A stretch of DNA of 64,000 nt from Przewalskia tangutica (lineage: Eukaryota; Streptophyta; Magnoliopsida; Solanales; Solanaceae), in contig CM056720.1 in assembly GCA_029844215.1 (NCBI GenBank), positions 29,381,711 to 29,445,710 of the forward strand. The letters are read 5' to 3'. This document shows, one piece after another, positions 10,922-21,665 of this stretch (position 1 is the first letter of the stretch; every line of letters starts with the position of its first letter). The notes under the pieces were generated by a model. It saw only the letters and a program-made list of their open reading frames with translations, had not been told where the DNA came from and made no database searches. Both the position numbers and the translations under genes were made by a program.

Positions 10922-13900
10922 TGTCACGACCCGAATCCGGGCCCGTGACTGGTGCCTTACCCCGGGCACCCTAGTGATACAACATCAGAGAAAATCAGCG
11001 GAAATAAAACATAATCACGAAATGAGAGATATGATAAATAAACAGGCCAACCAAAACAGTTGCCTTTCAACATATATATATAAACGTTTGAACAGTTACA
11101 ATCCTTACAACCCTGCCCACAACAGTGCTACAGACCTCTAAGATTTTTACAACAACTATGACGGGTGGGCGCCATACCCACGAATGTACAAGAACCTACG
11201 ACATCGTGGTAACATGCAAAGATAAGCCTCGAAGGAACGGGCTTCAATCTGTTGAAAGGTGATCCTAAGCGGGGATCGACAACCGATGTACTTACTGCGG
11301 CGTGAACGGCCCCGAAGGAGGTCGATAACAGTACTAAGTATGTGAATCAGTAAATCAGTAAATGAAATCATAATAGTCTATATAAAGCGGGAGACATGTA
11401 TGATACCAAACTACGATACACATATACGATTATATCAAGTCGGTCTCACGCCTCGGTCATTTACTCAAATATAATTATGGGTCTTACGCCCACAACATCG
11501 ATCATGCGTGGAATACCTTCCTCACCGCGATCTATGATATGATAACATCAAGAAGTACACCAACACCAAGTCCTACGATGCCAAAGCCGTAATAACAATA
11601 CAATACAACCAAACCACGAAGGCGACGCAGGCAAGTCGAGCCGACTACGGATACCAAGGCGGTCCACGTGGTGGCCGGGCAAGTACTGGTGACCACGTGT
11701 ACCAGCGTATCACGAGACCGTCACTACTGTCGAGCAGGGCAAGTGTGAGGGCTAACTACAGTACAAGGCGAATCAGCCACGAGGCGGGGCAAGCACGATC
11801 CGACCACCGGTACCAAGTAGAACGAAGAAACCTCATGGAGAGCTAGTCCATGGAATAACACTATCATCGTGAGCATACCTGAAATTTTCCGTCACCGCAG
11901 TGCGTCCAAGTAAGTCCTCAACAAGTCAACCGCCTCATTGAGAGACACGGTAATATAGAACACAATTCTTGCATAACAAAGGCTATCACAACAAGCATAG
12001 GCAAGTTACACAACAACAAGCATAGGCAAGTTACACAACAACAAGCATAGGCAAGTTATCCACAACTCAAGGTACTTTCATTTTATGTCAAAGTCGGGTT
12101 TTAATCCTAAAGTACTACGTCGTTAAGTTTCTTTAACGATCCATTCCCTTTTATAAAAGTCACGATACGTAGCATAAAATAGAGTGACTTATATCTTTTA
12201 AGTAAACCAAAACAACTTCCATACTATCCTTTTAAAACCAAATTAAGGCAATACCATGCCTTCTTTTTAGACAAAACACTTCTCTTTTTAAAGTCAAGTT
12301 ACCACATTAAAACCAAATGATAAAACCCTTCTTTTGTTTTCATAAAGTCGTTATAACCAACTTCCCATAAGGTTGTTATAACACTTTATGTTTTAAACCA
12401 TTTTAAGACAACACAATGCCTTTCTTTTACCTAAAGTTCCGGTTTGCTTAATTTCAATTACGCCATCTCTTTTTAGAAAAGTTTCAGTAGTTCAATGTCT
12501 TAATCTCTTTTAAAACAATTGAGTAACATATGCCCTGGCGAGTAGGTTATTCTTGTTCATAATCAATCTTATTAAGCGACCATGATCTAGAAAATGTAAT
12601 CTCATTTTGTCTCATCTTAGCTTCTATGCGGATGGAGGTTTCTACTGGTTTTAATAATACTTCATTAGTCATTACATTTTCCTTTATTAGCTGCGATGGT
12701 TTGTTCGATACTTATTCGATTTCGAATCGGAAACATTATTCCTTTTACAACCAGGTACTCATTACTCACGAATGAGGTTTCTCACTAACATCCATATCAA
12801 GTCAAGTCTCTTATCTTTTAAGATTAAGTCTCTTAACTTCTAAAAATCAGTAAAACCATTCTCTCTTAAGACGTTATACCTAACTTCCCATAAAACTAGT
12901 ATAACTCTTATGTTTTCAAAACCAAGTATTACTCTTCTGTTAAAGATGATTCATCATTCTTTTGAAATACTTCAAGATTCTTTACTATTACACAACAAGT
13001 CAGTTATAAGTCAAATCAGTTACCTTTTTAAAACCACAAAGCATTTCCTTACCTACATAAAGCTGTTATAACCAACTTCCCATAAAGCTGTTATAACACT
13101 TTATGTTTTAAACCAATCAAATACATTTAGCACGTATGCGTCTACGTACTACATAGTTACACACATATCATGCTAGAAAAGATAGGGAGAGGTTCACATA
13201 CCTCGCGACGATTATCGACTAATAGCAAAACGCTCCAAGTACCTCAAACCGTCGGCTACACCTTAAGCCAAGTAGACCACGCCACACGCAGTATTTCAAC
13301 CTATAGAGGCCACAAGGCGCATATTAACATCTTAGATCTCAATGTAGAATATCTACGTAAAATTGGCGGCCTCCCCACATGACAGCGTAAATCTCCTCCT
13401 CTATCGAGGCCGGCTACCAAGCCAACCAGCGGGGGTTTGCGCCTAACCTGACGTGTACAATTCTACTCACGATAATACTACACAAGTCTCTGTAATGTCT
13501 GATCTATGTAATTACTGATTCGATTCTCTTCTTTAAAATTGGGCTTAAGTCAAAAGACATTGCGCACAATTATAATGTTCAGTTCTATATATAGTATACT
13601 TCAACTATATATTCCTACAACATGTAATTTCCAATTACAATAGAAGGTCAAGAGTGTTTACCTCGATAAGCCCAAAATTATCCGAGTTTATATGTCGATC
13701 TGAGCAAGGTTTAACTCTACTCAATGCGCTCCAACCCGCTCCAAACAACCCTTAGAAGTTCTAACCAACTTCTACTCAATTACTTCAACTATCAATGAAG
13801 ATTTCCTTAGGGTTTCGTTTAGTGGCTAAAGGAAGTATAATAGTATTTTACGGGCTTTTGTATAAGTGTAATCTTGGGAATACTACAAGGTATTTGGGCC

Positions 13901-14562
13901 AAGGTATTTGGACATTATAACAATACTAGGATAGTATTTCTATACCACAACAAGGGTATTATCTGAAAACAACTAGGCTAGGGGTACCCACTGCTAACTA
14001 CTACAGGGGAGGAAGCTCTCGCCAAAGGGCCTTCTCAAAGGGAGGGGGTGTGGTGGACGAAAGAACAAGAGGGAGGAGTATTTTGAGACTTAGATAGATT
14101 GCTCAAGTGAGGATGAAGAAAGTCTTCAACTTAGAGGGGTATTTATAGGTCAAGTGAAGGCCAACCAATGGCCAAGATGAAGACAAGTGCATATCAAGTG
14201 TAAGGCCAAGATTTAGCCATGTGCTACCTTATCCATCTACACAAAATATCCTACCTAACCCTTGACCAAAATTTCAACACAAAAAACGTGCCAATGGTCT
14301 AGCTTTGCCGTCCACTTGCTTCCAATGGGAGGGTGACACTTGTCCCCCTCCCGTTGGTCCAAAATGTTTCGTCTCTCGGAAAAATCCGCAAAAATTATTA
14401 ATGACATAGCCGGAATTTTCCCTACGTAAGCTGTGGAAACGTTTCGTCGGAAAACGACTCTTTTCGGCACTTGTGCCCAATTTCGAACCTTGCCTAATCT
14501 TAAGGCTCAAATTCTTATACGTACGCCCTCACGTACATACTCTGGAAATACGGGGTATAACA
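10922..14562 (-). repeat. TE-2 5' LTR (right side)
   Basis: Begins TGTCACGACCC and ends GGTATAACA at 14562 on the + strand. It matches the left LTR throughout, apart from many small differences at CTG/CAG-like sites. TATA box at 14141-14147. The U3 palindrome is at 14322-14357 (CCAATGGGAGGGTGACA and TGTCCCCCTCCCGTTGG, 2-base spacer). No genes. Confidence 0.9.
14141..14147 (-). promoter_or_regulatory. TE-2 5' LTR TATA box
   Basis: TATAAAT on the - strand. This LTR sits 5' of gag and would drive the element. An ATTGG motif lies just upstream in the direction of transcription. Confidence 0.7.
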
Positions 14563-14567
14563 TGTAA
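14563..14567. repeat. TSD of TE-2, right copy (TGTAA)
   Basis: Matches TGTAA at 5129-5133 and marks the point where TE-1 resumes. Confidence 0.9.
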
Positions 14568-15180
14568 AATGGAAGTGGTAGCTTTCATGACCTGTATAGG
14601 TAAGATTGTTCCGGATCGGGGAACAAGAGCTTGATGCGTTAAGTGGGTCGGGTTGGGGCCATGTTGCGGGTCAACCCGTAGCCCGGTTTGGGGTTGGGTC
14701 AGTTCGAGGTGGTCCCGCCAGGTGGTAGGATCACGAGGGTGCTAGGCCCAAGTTTAGGTAACCATCGTATGAATTCGTGGGTGCGTTCGACCAGAATCGG
14801 TTCGTGAAGGCCGGGAATGGCCTTAGAAGAAAGTGAAGCTAGTAAGATGACCAAGTTTGGAGGTTGTGACTCCAAAGTTTTGGCAACAGATGCGTTGACT
14901 GAAGTGTGGTACGTATACTAGGAAGAGTTCGAGTGTTCGAGAAGGGTACGACGAGAAAGGAAAGAAGTGAACTTGTGCTGAAACATGGAAGTGATCATTT
15001 TTGTGAAATGAATGTGCGAAGGGAGTATCCTTTGGACCAGAAGCGAGAGTTGGTACTGTTTTGCATCGTCGAGGTGATTCCTCGTTGGCTTGGATTTAAG
15101 TATTTGCGCGCGTGTTATTCTGTGACCATGTGCGGCTTTTGCAAACTGGTTAAGCTATAAGGAACTTGATCGTTATCTGT
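14568..15180 (+). other. Pol-replacing segment of TE-1, right of TE-2
   Basis: About 0.6 kb, conserved with TE-2 and TE-5 but not with pol. It contains a stem CGGGTTGG (14649-14656) and TCAACCCG (14671-14678) with a 14-base loop and one G-T pair. An 84-codon open frame (14906-15160) starts MVRILGRVRV; it resembles nothing I know and is not kept open in the related copies, so I do not call it a gene. Confidence 0.6.
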
Positions 15181-15190
15181 CTTGAGAAGG

Positions 15191-15225
15191 AACATTCGGG
15201 ACGAATGTTTCTAAGGAGGGGAGAA
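15191..15225 (+). other. Pre-PPT inverted repeat and polypurine tract of TE-1
   Basis: AACATTCG (15191-15198), GGA, CGAATGTT (15202-15209), then the purine run AAGGAGGGGAGAA directly before TGTTATACCCC. The polypurine tract primes plus-strand synthesis in LTR elements. Confidence 0.8.
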
Positions 15226-15438
15226 TGTTATACCCCGTATTTCCAGGGTATGTACGTGAAGAAGTACGTACGAAAGTTTAAGCCTTAAGGTAGGCAAGGT
15301 TCGAAATTTGTGCACAACCCCCGAAAAGAGTCGTTTTCCGACGAAACGTTTTCCAAGACTTGCGTAGGGAAAATTACGGCTATGTCATTTATTATTTTTG
15401 CGGATTTTTCCGAGAGATGAAATATTTTGGACCAACGG

Positions 15439-15460
15439 GAGGGTGACACTTGTCACCCTC
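15439..15460 (+). promoter_or_regulatory. U3 palindrome in TE-1 3' LTR
   Basis: Ten-base perfect arms GAGGGTGACA and TGTCACCCTC with a 2-base spacer, about 215 bp into the LTR and upstream of the TATA box. Equivalents are found in TE-2, TE-3, TE-5 and TE-6. The role is unknown. Confidence 0.55.
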
Positions 15461-15541
15461 AATGGACGACAACTTGGGCCATGGTTGGACGATTTTTTGT
15501 GGCTTTTGCTTAGTCAAGGTTAGGTAGGATATTTGTGGAGT

Positions 15542-15546
15542 AGATG
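15542..15546. repeat. TSD of TE-3, left copy (AGATG)
   Basis: AGATG recurs at 25083-25087. Removing TE-3 and one copy restores continuity of the TE-1 LTR, which is seen uninterrupted at positions 1-40. Confidence 0.92.
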
Positions 15547-15761
15547 TGTTATACCCCGTATTTCCAGAGTATGTACGTAAGGACGTACGTAGAAAATTTG
15601 AAACTTGTATTAGGCTTGGCCGAATTAATTTTTGTTCACAACACCCGTTTAGAGTCGTTTTTCGACGAAACGTTTTCACAGCTTTCGTAGGGAAAATTCC
15701 GGCTATGTCATTTTTAATTTTTACGGATTTTTCCGAAAGACGAAACGTGTTGGGCCAACAA

Positions 15762-15783
15762 GAGGGCGCCACTTGGCACCCTC
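15762..15783 (+). promoter_or_regulatory. U3 palindrome in TE-3 5' LTR, variant arms
   Basis: GAGGGCGCC and GGCACCCTC with a 4-base spacer. Relative to TE-1 and TE-5, the inner bases changed on both arms (GAC to GCC and GTC to GGC), which keeps pairing. The 3' LTR has the same form at 21875-21896. Confidence 0.5.
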
Positions 15784-15944
15784 CCATTGGCGGACGTAAG
15801 GGGGCGGATTGGACGAATTGAAGAGGGGGGAGTTGGTAGGATATTTTTGTGTGTTAGTTGGTTAAGGACACATGGGTGAATCTTGGCCCTACACTTGCTA
15901 TGCACTTGGCTAGATCTTGGCCATTGGTTGGCCTTGGCTTGTGC

Positions 15945-15951
15945 TATAAAT
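15945..15951 (+). promoter_or_regulatory. TE-3 5' LTR TATA box
   Basis: TATAAAT followed by a C run; ATTGG lies about 20 bp upstream. The 3' LTR copy is at 22058-22064. Confidence 0.72.
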
Positions 15952-18900
15952 ACCCCCCTTAGGATGACTTCTTCATCCATTCCAAATATTTCCTAAGTGT
16001 TAGAAATCCTCCCTCCCTTGAAAGAGTTGTTCTCGTCCTCCCCCTCCCCCTTGGCCGAGAGTCCCCCCCCTAGTGGGGTAGGCCGAGGGGTATACACCCC
16101 CCCTAGCCTAGTTGTTTTCGTATAAATACCCCCCTCTTGGTAGAAATACTCTCAAAAGTATTGTTATAATGCCCAAATTACCTTAGCCGTATACCTTGTA
16201 GTATTCTAAGGTTATACTTATACAAAAAGCACAGTTATAGTATCATACTTCCCGGTCCCACAAAACCACAAGGAAAATCTCCATAGTTAGTTGGAGTAAT
16301 TAGTAGAAGTTGGTTAGAACTTCTAAGGGTTGTTTGGAGCGGGTCGGAGCGCGCGGAGTAGGAGCTAAACCTTGCTCAGGATCGACATTTAAACTCGGAT
16401 AATTATGGGCTTATCGAGGTAAATATCTTGTCCCTCTATTGTAATTGGAAATTACATGATTGTTAGACTATATAGTTGGAGTATACTATATATAGAACCG
16501 AACGTAGTATCGGCAATGTCTTTTGACTTAAGCCTGAATAATAAGAAACCTTTTCGAAGAAGAATCTTGTTGTATTTACATAGGGCGTATTACGAGTAGA
16601 CTTGTGTAGATTTTCGTGGAGTAGAATTGTACGCTCGGGTTAGATGTATAACCCCTGGTTGGCTTCGTAGCGGCCTCGATAAAGGAGGAGATTTCTGTTT
16701 TGCGGGGAGGTCTTTGCGAATTTTCGGTAGAATGTTCTACGATGAGGTCTAAATGTTAATAAGCGCCTTGTGGCCTTATAGGTTGAAGTACTACGTGTGG
16801 CGCGATCTACTTGGCTTAGGAGTAGCCGACGGTTGGAAGTACTTGGAGCGTTTTGCTATTAGTCGATACTCGCGAGGTATGTGAACCTCTTCCTATCTCT
16901 TCTAGCATGATATATGTGAACTATGTAGTACGGTAGATGTACATGTGCTAAATGTATTTGATTGGTTTAACACATAAAGTGTTATAACGGCTTTATGGGA
17001 AGTTGGTTATAACACTTTATGTTGGTAAGAAAATACTTGTGGTTTTAAAGGTAATCGATTTGAACTATAAGCGGCTTGTTATGTGTTAATAAAGAACTTG
17101 AAGTATTTCAAAAGATTTTTGAATCATTTCGAAAGAAGTAATACTTGGTTTTGAAAACTTAAGAGTTATACTAGCTTTATGGGAAGTTAGATAATAACGG
17201 CTTAAGAATGTTTCTTGATTTGAAATCGTAATGTGTATCGACAAACCACTGCGGCGTAATAAAAGGAAATGTTTTGTGATTAAGTATTATTAAAACCGGT
17301 AGAAACTTCCATCCGCATAGAAGCTAAGATGAGACAAAATGATATTTCCTAGATCATGGCTGTTGTAATAAGATTGTTATAAACAAGAATATCCTACTCA
17401 CATATAAGGCTTATGTTTCTCAGATAGTTTAAAAGAGAATTATATTCTTAAATGAATAAGACTATGAAATACGAAACCTTTCTAAAATAAGAACCGTGAA
17501 CATTTGAAATTAGGCAAACTTGGACGTTTGGAAAATAATGTTGTTACTTGATTTTACAAAGGTAAGTGTTTTGATTTACTTCAAAAGATAATCACTCTAT
17601 TTTCATATACTACGTGTATTGTGTGGTTTTTGTGAAGTAACATATCTTTAAAGAGTTATTGTATAAAGTACTTTGGGGATAAAAACCCGATCTCGTTAAT
17701 CATATAGTAGGAAGTACCTTATGTGTGAATAACTTGATGGTATTGGTTTGTGATAGCCTTGTAATACCTTCGTGTTTGATTTGATAAGTAATCATATTAG
17801 GATGCTACGTGTGTTAGTATTCTGTGATGTTTGTGTAAAGGGATTTTCCTCGATTGTGCTTATGTTGTCTAAACGATAAACTGCATATGTTGGTATTTAT
17901 ACCACTCACGTGTGTTCGGGGTTAGCGCCCTCCGATGCGGTAGACTCGGTGATGCAGGACCATGATTCGAGAATACCTCATGCGGGTCCGGGGCCTATGC
18001 GGAGCTACGAGTTCCGGTTAGTGTGCGGCCTTTATGGTCATGCGGTCTATGTGGCCATGCGGATCGCGAGTCGGGGCGATGCCGGAGTAGCTACCCTCGA
18101 TGCGGGGTTATACCTCATGCGGGCCTATGAGGCGGCCTATGCGAGTGCGGGAGTTCGGGGCTAGACGTGCACATTTGATATTGCGGGCGGCGACCGGCTT
18201 TGATCATGTGACGGTGCAGACAGATATCATGATACATTTATGACCTTGTTAGTACTGTAGGTGTTAGTAGTCGGCTATGCCTTCGCATTTACCGTCTTCA
18301 TTTTATTTGGACACAGTGGGACTGTTGTTCATGTATTCCTTGGTGCTTTTCTATCATTGACTGCCGGCAGTGATGAAGGTATTCCACGGGCATGATTGAT
18401 GTTGTGGGCGTGAGACCCATTGTTATGTTGGAGTGATGACTTCGAGGGCGTGAGTCCCTGACTTGATATGACTTCTTATTTATTGTGAACTGTAGTTTGG
18501 TTATCATACATGTCTCCTGCTTTATATAGACTACTATGATTTCATTTACAGTATTTTCAGTTTCACATGCTCGGTACTGTTATCTTGACCTCGCCGAAGC
18601 TGCGTTCATGCCGCGAGTAAAGGTACACCGCCGTTGATCCTCGCTCTTAGGGTCACAATTCGGTGTTGAAGCTCCGTTCCTCGGAGGCTTATCTTCGTAT
18701 AGTCCTGTTGTTGTAGGTGCTACATTCGGGGTATGGCGAGCCCGTCCGTCGTTGTTGTCATATCATTCGTAGAGTGCATGTAAATCTTGTTGTGGCGTGG
18801 TTTGTAAAAGGATTAAACTGTTGAGTTGAAAGAGTTGTTGTTTATATATATGCGAAAAGGCAAGTTTTCCAGACATCGTTTTGTACTTCATTTGTTTCAT

Positions 18901-19046
18901 GTATGTGTTTTATGTTCCGATTACTCGATGTTGTATCACTAGGGTGCCCGGTAAGGCACGATCCACGGGCCGGTTCGGTCGTGACAAAAGTGGTATCGAA
19001 GCGATTAATCCTCGGAAAGTGTCTGACCGTATCGATCCGAAGTCTT

Positions 19047-19077
19047 GACTATCGGTGTGTTGTGCACCACAATAATC
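19047..19077 (+). other. Leader hairpin of TE-3, right arm shortened
   Basis: GACTATCGGTGTG, loop TTGTGCAC, then CACAATAATC. The GTGCAC palindrome is intact, but three bases of the right arm are gone compared with TE-4. Confidence 0.45.
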
Positions 19078-19184
19078 GTGAGGCTATAGGATATTTAGGA
19101 TTGGTTTCTATTCTTCTCACTCTGAGATCGTGCCTTAGAGTGTGTTGTAAGTTGGACCTCTAACGTATTTCTTTCCTCACTGCT

Positions 19185-19900
19185 ATGCCTCGCGTGAAAC
19201 CCGACCAGAGGCAAGGCGGCCGAGGAGGCTGCGAGTAAATCTGAAAGGGTTACGTGAGCACAGACTCAATTATCACCTTGAGTGGTGCTTCATTCGGGAG
19301 TTACTGCGATGTCACTAGCCCCAATAGAGTTTAGCACGGCAGCAGTTCTCTGCGGCCATGATATTTGAACCTTGATTCGCGGCCAGAACAGAGAATATAG
19401 ATTTCAAGGAGGCGACCGCACTAACTATGGATTTGACTACGGAGAGTATACCGATGTATCGCGAGTCTTGATGACTACCTACAGAAGGTTGTGCAAGAGT
19501 AATTCTTGATTAGGCTTGAGCATGGCACGTATGCGGGCTATGCGCAGGCGAGAAACGTAGAGATCGGCGGGTTAACGAAGGACAATGAAGAGGGCGAGCA
19601 GCGAAGGTCCTTTGGTAACTTTAGGCGAGTCACCTCACCATGATTAGATTATGCACATCCACCGGTCTTGAGGTCCTCCACGAATTTCGGGGCGTTCGGT
19701 GCGAGGAGTTGGTCGAGCTCGGATCTTCCGGTTCACACAGTGTGACGTCATCCCGGGGAATGTCGTCTTTTAGTTGGTACTTGTTGTACCTATGACCGTC
19801 AGGTTCTGATGTCGAAAGAGTGTCCTTGTAGGAGGACTTAGCCTTCCGGATCGATGGGTAGTCGTCACTTTCCTTAGCTATGCGCCCTACGGGGCAGGTT
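19185..19900 (+). pseudogene. gag: gag of TE-3, heavily decayed
   Basis: The ATG at 19185 gives MPRVKPDQR-like codons in the position of MPPRKATR. Only islands of the gag core remain: the segment around 19440-19560 aligns in order with the TE-5 gag region for YVTGFDDYLAEACSG and MDIARIQAYAL, and the arginine-rich stretch follows at about 19560-19640. Frame is lost repeatedly and part of the N-terminal half is missing. No long open frame survives. Identification rests on collinearity with better copies rather than on translation. Confidence 0.6.
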
Positions 19901-20454
19901 TGATTAGAACGACTTAAGGGAGTGGAGCAGTAGAGACAGGTTTATCCTTAACCCTCTAGAGATTAGTACGTGATAAGGTGAGTATACCTTAAGTGCTATG
20001 TTCTGATAGCAGTGTGTTAGTTGTGATTAGAAATCATGGTGGGTTAACCGAGTAAGATTTTGGGGGATAAGAGAAGGTGTGAGCCTTGGAGTGTTATACG
20101 TAGAGACCTCAGAGGTAAGGCCATCTCGAGTAAAAGACGTATGTTTATGTTTGACCCTTATAGGAGTGCATAGTGCACGTGAGCTATGTTCGTGGGATAA
20201 GTCCCTGAGTAGTGTGGAATGAAAGAGGGTAGTTGAGCTAAGAAGACCGCTAGGTTTTCGTAACGTGATTAGTGAGAGTTTTCCTTCGGAGAGCTAGCGT
20301 TTAGCGCGTTGCCGGGTCGGGTTGAGGCCCCGTTGCGGGTCAACCCGCGGTAGTTTTGGTGGTGGGTTCAGGTTGTGGTGGTCCCGCCTTGTGTTAGGGT
20401 TGTGAGGGTGTTAGGCCCAAGTTTAGTTAACGTGCGATTTCGTGGATGCGTTCG
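19901..20454 (+). other. Gag-only tail of TE-3
   Basis: Non-coding segment shared with TE-1, TE-2 and TE-5. It contains the TTAACCCTCTAGAGA motif and the stem CGGGTTGA (20318-20325) and TCAACCCG (20340-20347) with the 14-base loop. No protease or reverse transcriptase is visible. Confidence 0.6.
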
Positions 20455-21115
20455 ACGATGGTCGGCCGATGGGGCAGCCCATCGTGTTCTTGATCGGGAC
20501 CGCTCACTCGGCGATGTTGATTTATCAAAAGGTTGTAAGGCTGCAGGTGCCTACCTTCACCTTATGGCGACAGTGGAGCCTGTGCGGCTGTTTTGTTTAG
20601 AAAGTTTTACGAGCAGGTTAAGAACTCGGTGAGTCTCGGGATCGCATTCGCCTCGGGCGATGTGTGGATTTGGGGTAGTTGTGAGATTGTTGTCTCTGTA
20701 GAGGGCGCTTAAGCTACCATTTCGGTGTTCGGATGTCACCTTTAAAGCCTTGTAGGGCGGATGTGTAAGTCGCGGCCGATTGGTTCGATGTTGGCAAGAT
20801 TCAAATAGTTGGTTGAGCTTGTTCCACAGATCGTGGATAGAGTAAAGCTTGTCTAGAAGAGGTTACGCGGCTCAGAGAAATCGTGCGGATAATCGGCGAC
20901 GACGCTTAGAGTTCAGGTTGACGGTCGGTCTTCTTGAAGGTACCACCCCGGTTTGGGTGTGACGAGTTTTGGAAAACAGAGGGAACTTAGCCCGAGTTAC
21001 TTTGGGCCTTTTGAGTTCACGTGAAGAATAGGCCAGGTTGCCTATATGTTAGCAATTGCCGTCCGACTTAGGAGGCAGTACGTCCGGTCTTTCGTATTGT
21101 TATGTTCGGGGGGCT
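20455..21115 (+). pseudogene. Integrase remnant inside TE-3
   Basis: Integrase inserts element cDNA into chromosomes. In frames broken many times, this stretch has, in the right order, residues typical of the integrase C-terminal half of Del/Tekay elements: VSDRDRSL-like near 20490, MSPLKALYGRRC-like near 20735, IGWFDVG-like near 20780, ADNRRRRLEF near 20890-20915, and a GKLSPRYIGPF-like block near 20965-20995, then IGQVAYMLAI near 21020-21060. TE-1, TE-2 and TE-5 lack it. It differs more from the TE-4 and TE-6 integrases than those do from each other, so it may come from another lineage. No catalytic core can be shown intact. Confidence 0.55.
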
Positions 21116-21665
21116 GAGCGTATAAAGAGGCCAGAGCCTCTACCACGGGAACAGACCCGAACCGTGGCTCTCCGTATGGCACATCCTGAGAAGGGCCGAA
21201 GGGCATGCCTCAGGGATCGCAAGCAGCCGGTACCATTTGTTGGGTCGTCGGAGCAAGGCTCGCGACAGAGTGACAAAAGCGGTACCATTTGTTGGGTCGC
21301 CTGAGAAGGTTAATGCCTCAGGCAAAGTGACAAAAGTGTTCCCAGTTAATGATGACCACGTTAGAGATAGTAACCCCGAGTTTTGGAAACTGAGCGAATG
21401 AAATGTGATAAGAGTTCGCGGTATGAGAAAGTGCACGAGTAAAAGGGAGAAGCGAGCATGTATTACGAGCATAGATGTGATCTTTACTTTGGTGATGTTA
21501 GAGGTGTTTCCTCGTGGACTTGAATGGAAGTATGTGCGCGGGTGTATCTGTGGCCAGGTGTGGCAGGTTTGTTCTCGTAAGTATAGTAGTGAAGACTATA
21601 CTGGCGCACGTTTGTTTTGAGACTTAGAAGGAACATTCGGGACGAATGCTTCTAAGGAAGGAGAA
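21116..21665 (+). other. 3' untranslated part of TE-3
   Basis: It includes about two direct copies of a unit containing GTACCATTTGTTGGGTCG and GTGACAAAAG (21229-21340), then sequence shared with other gag-only tails. The pre-PPT inverted repeat is at 21632-21650 (one base changed), followed by the polypurine tract AAGGAAGGAGAA before the 3' LTR. Confidence 0.55.

Larger units (their letters stand above)
5134..14562 (-). mobile_element. TE-2: complete gag-only LTR retrotransposon
   Basis: An insertion in reverse orientation with two LTRs (5134-8777 and 10922-14562), an internal region of only about 2.1 kb and a 5-bp TSD. The PBS is beside the right LTR (AGTGGTATCAGAGA when read on the - strand) and the polypurine tract beside the left. 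Gag is the only protein recognised. It interrupts TE-1 just downstream of gag. The two LTRs are nearly equal in length (3644 and 3641 bp). Confidence 0.9.
15226..15546 (+). repeat. TE-1 3' LTR, first part
   Basis: Starts TGTTATACCCC after the polypurine tract and is interrupted at 15547 by TE-3, about 90 bp upstream of its TATA box. It contains a perfect palindrome, GAGGGTGACA (15439-15448) and TGTCACCCTC (15451-15460). The rest of the LTR resumes at 25088. Confidence 0.9.
15547..18986 (+). repeat. TE-3 5' LTR
   Basis: Starts TGTTATACCCC and ends GGTCGTGACA. It holds a TATA box (15945-15951), C-run leader, donor-like site at 16419-16420, and a distal GC-rich stretch with repeated CTCATGCGG and CCTATGCGG motifs (about 17975-18150). 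No genes; the open frames around 17910-18164 are repeat-encoded. Confidence 0.9.

Noticed and set aside
14906..15160. 84-codon open frame in the pol-replacing segment
   Set aside because: Not kept open in TE-2 or TE-5; no recognisable motif. The segment is reported as a conserved module, not as a gene.
17910..18164. GC-rich open frame resembling a short protein with Met/Arg/Tyr repeats
   Set aside because: It is made by repeated CTCATGCGG/CCTATGCGG LTR modules, which also occur in TE-4 and TE-6 LTRs in other frames.
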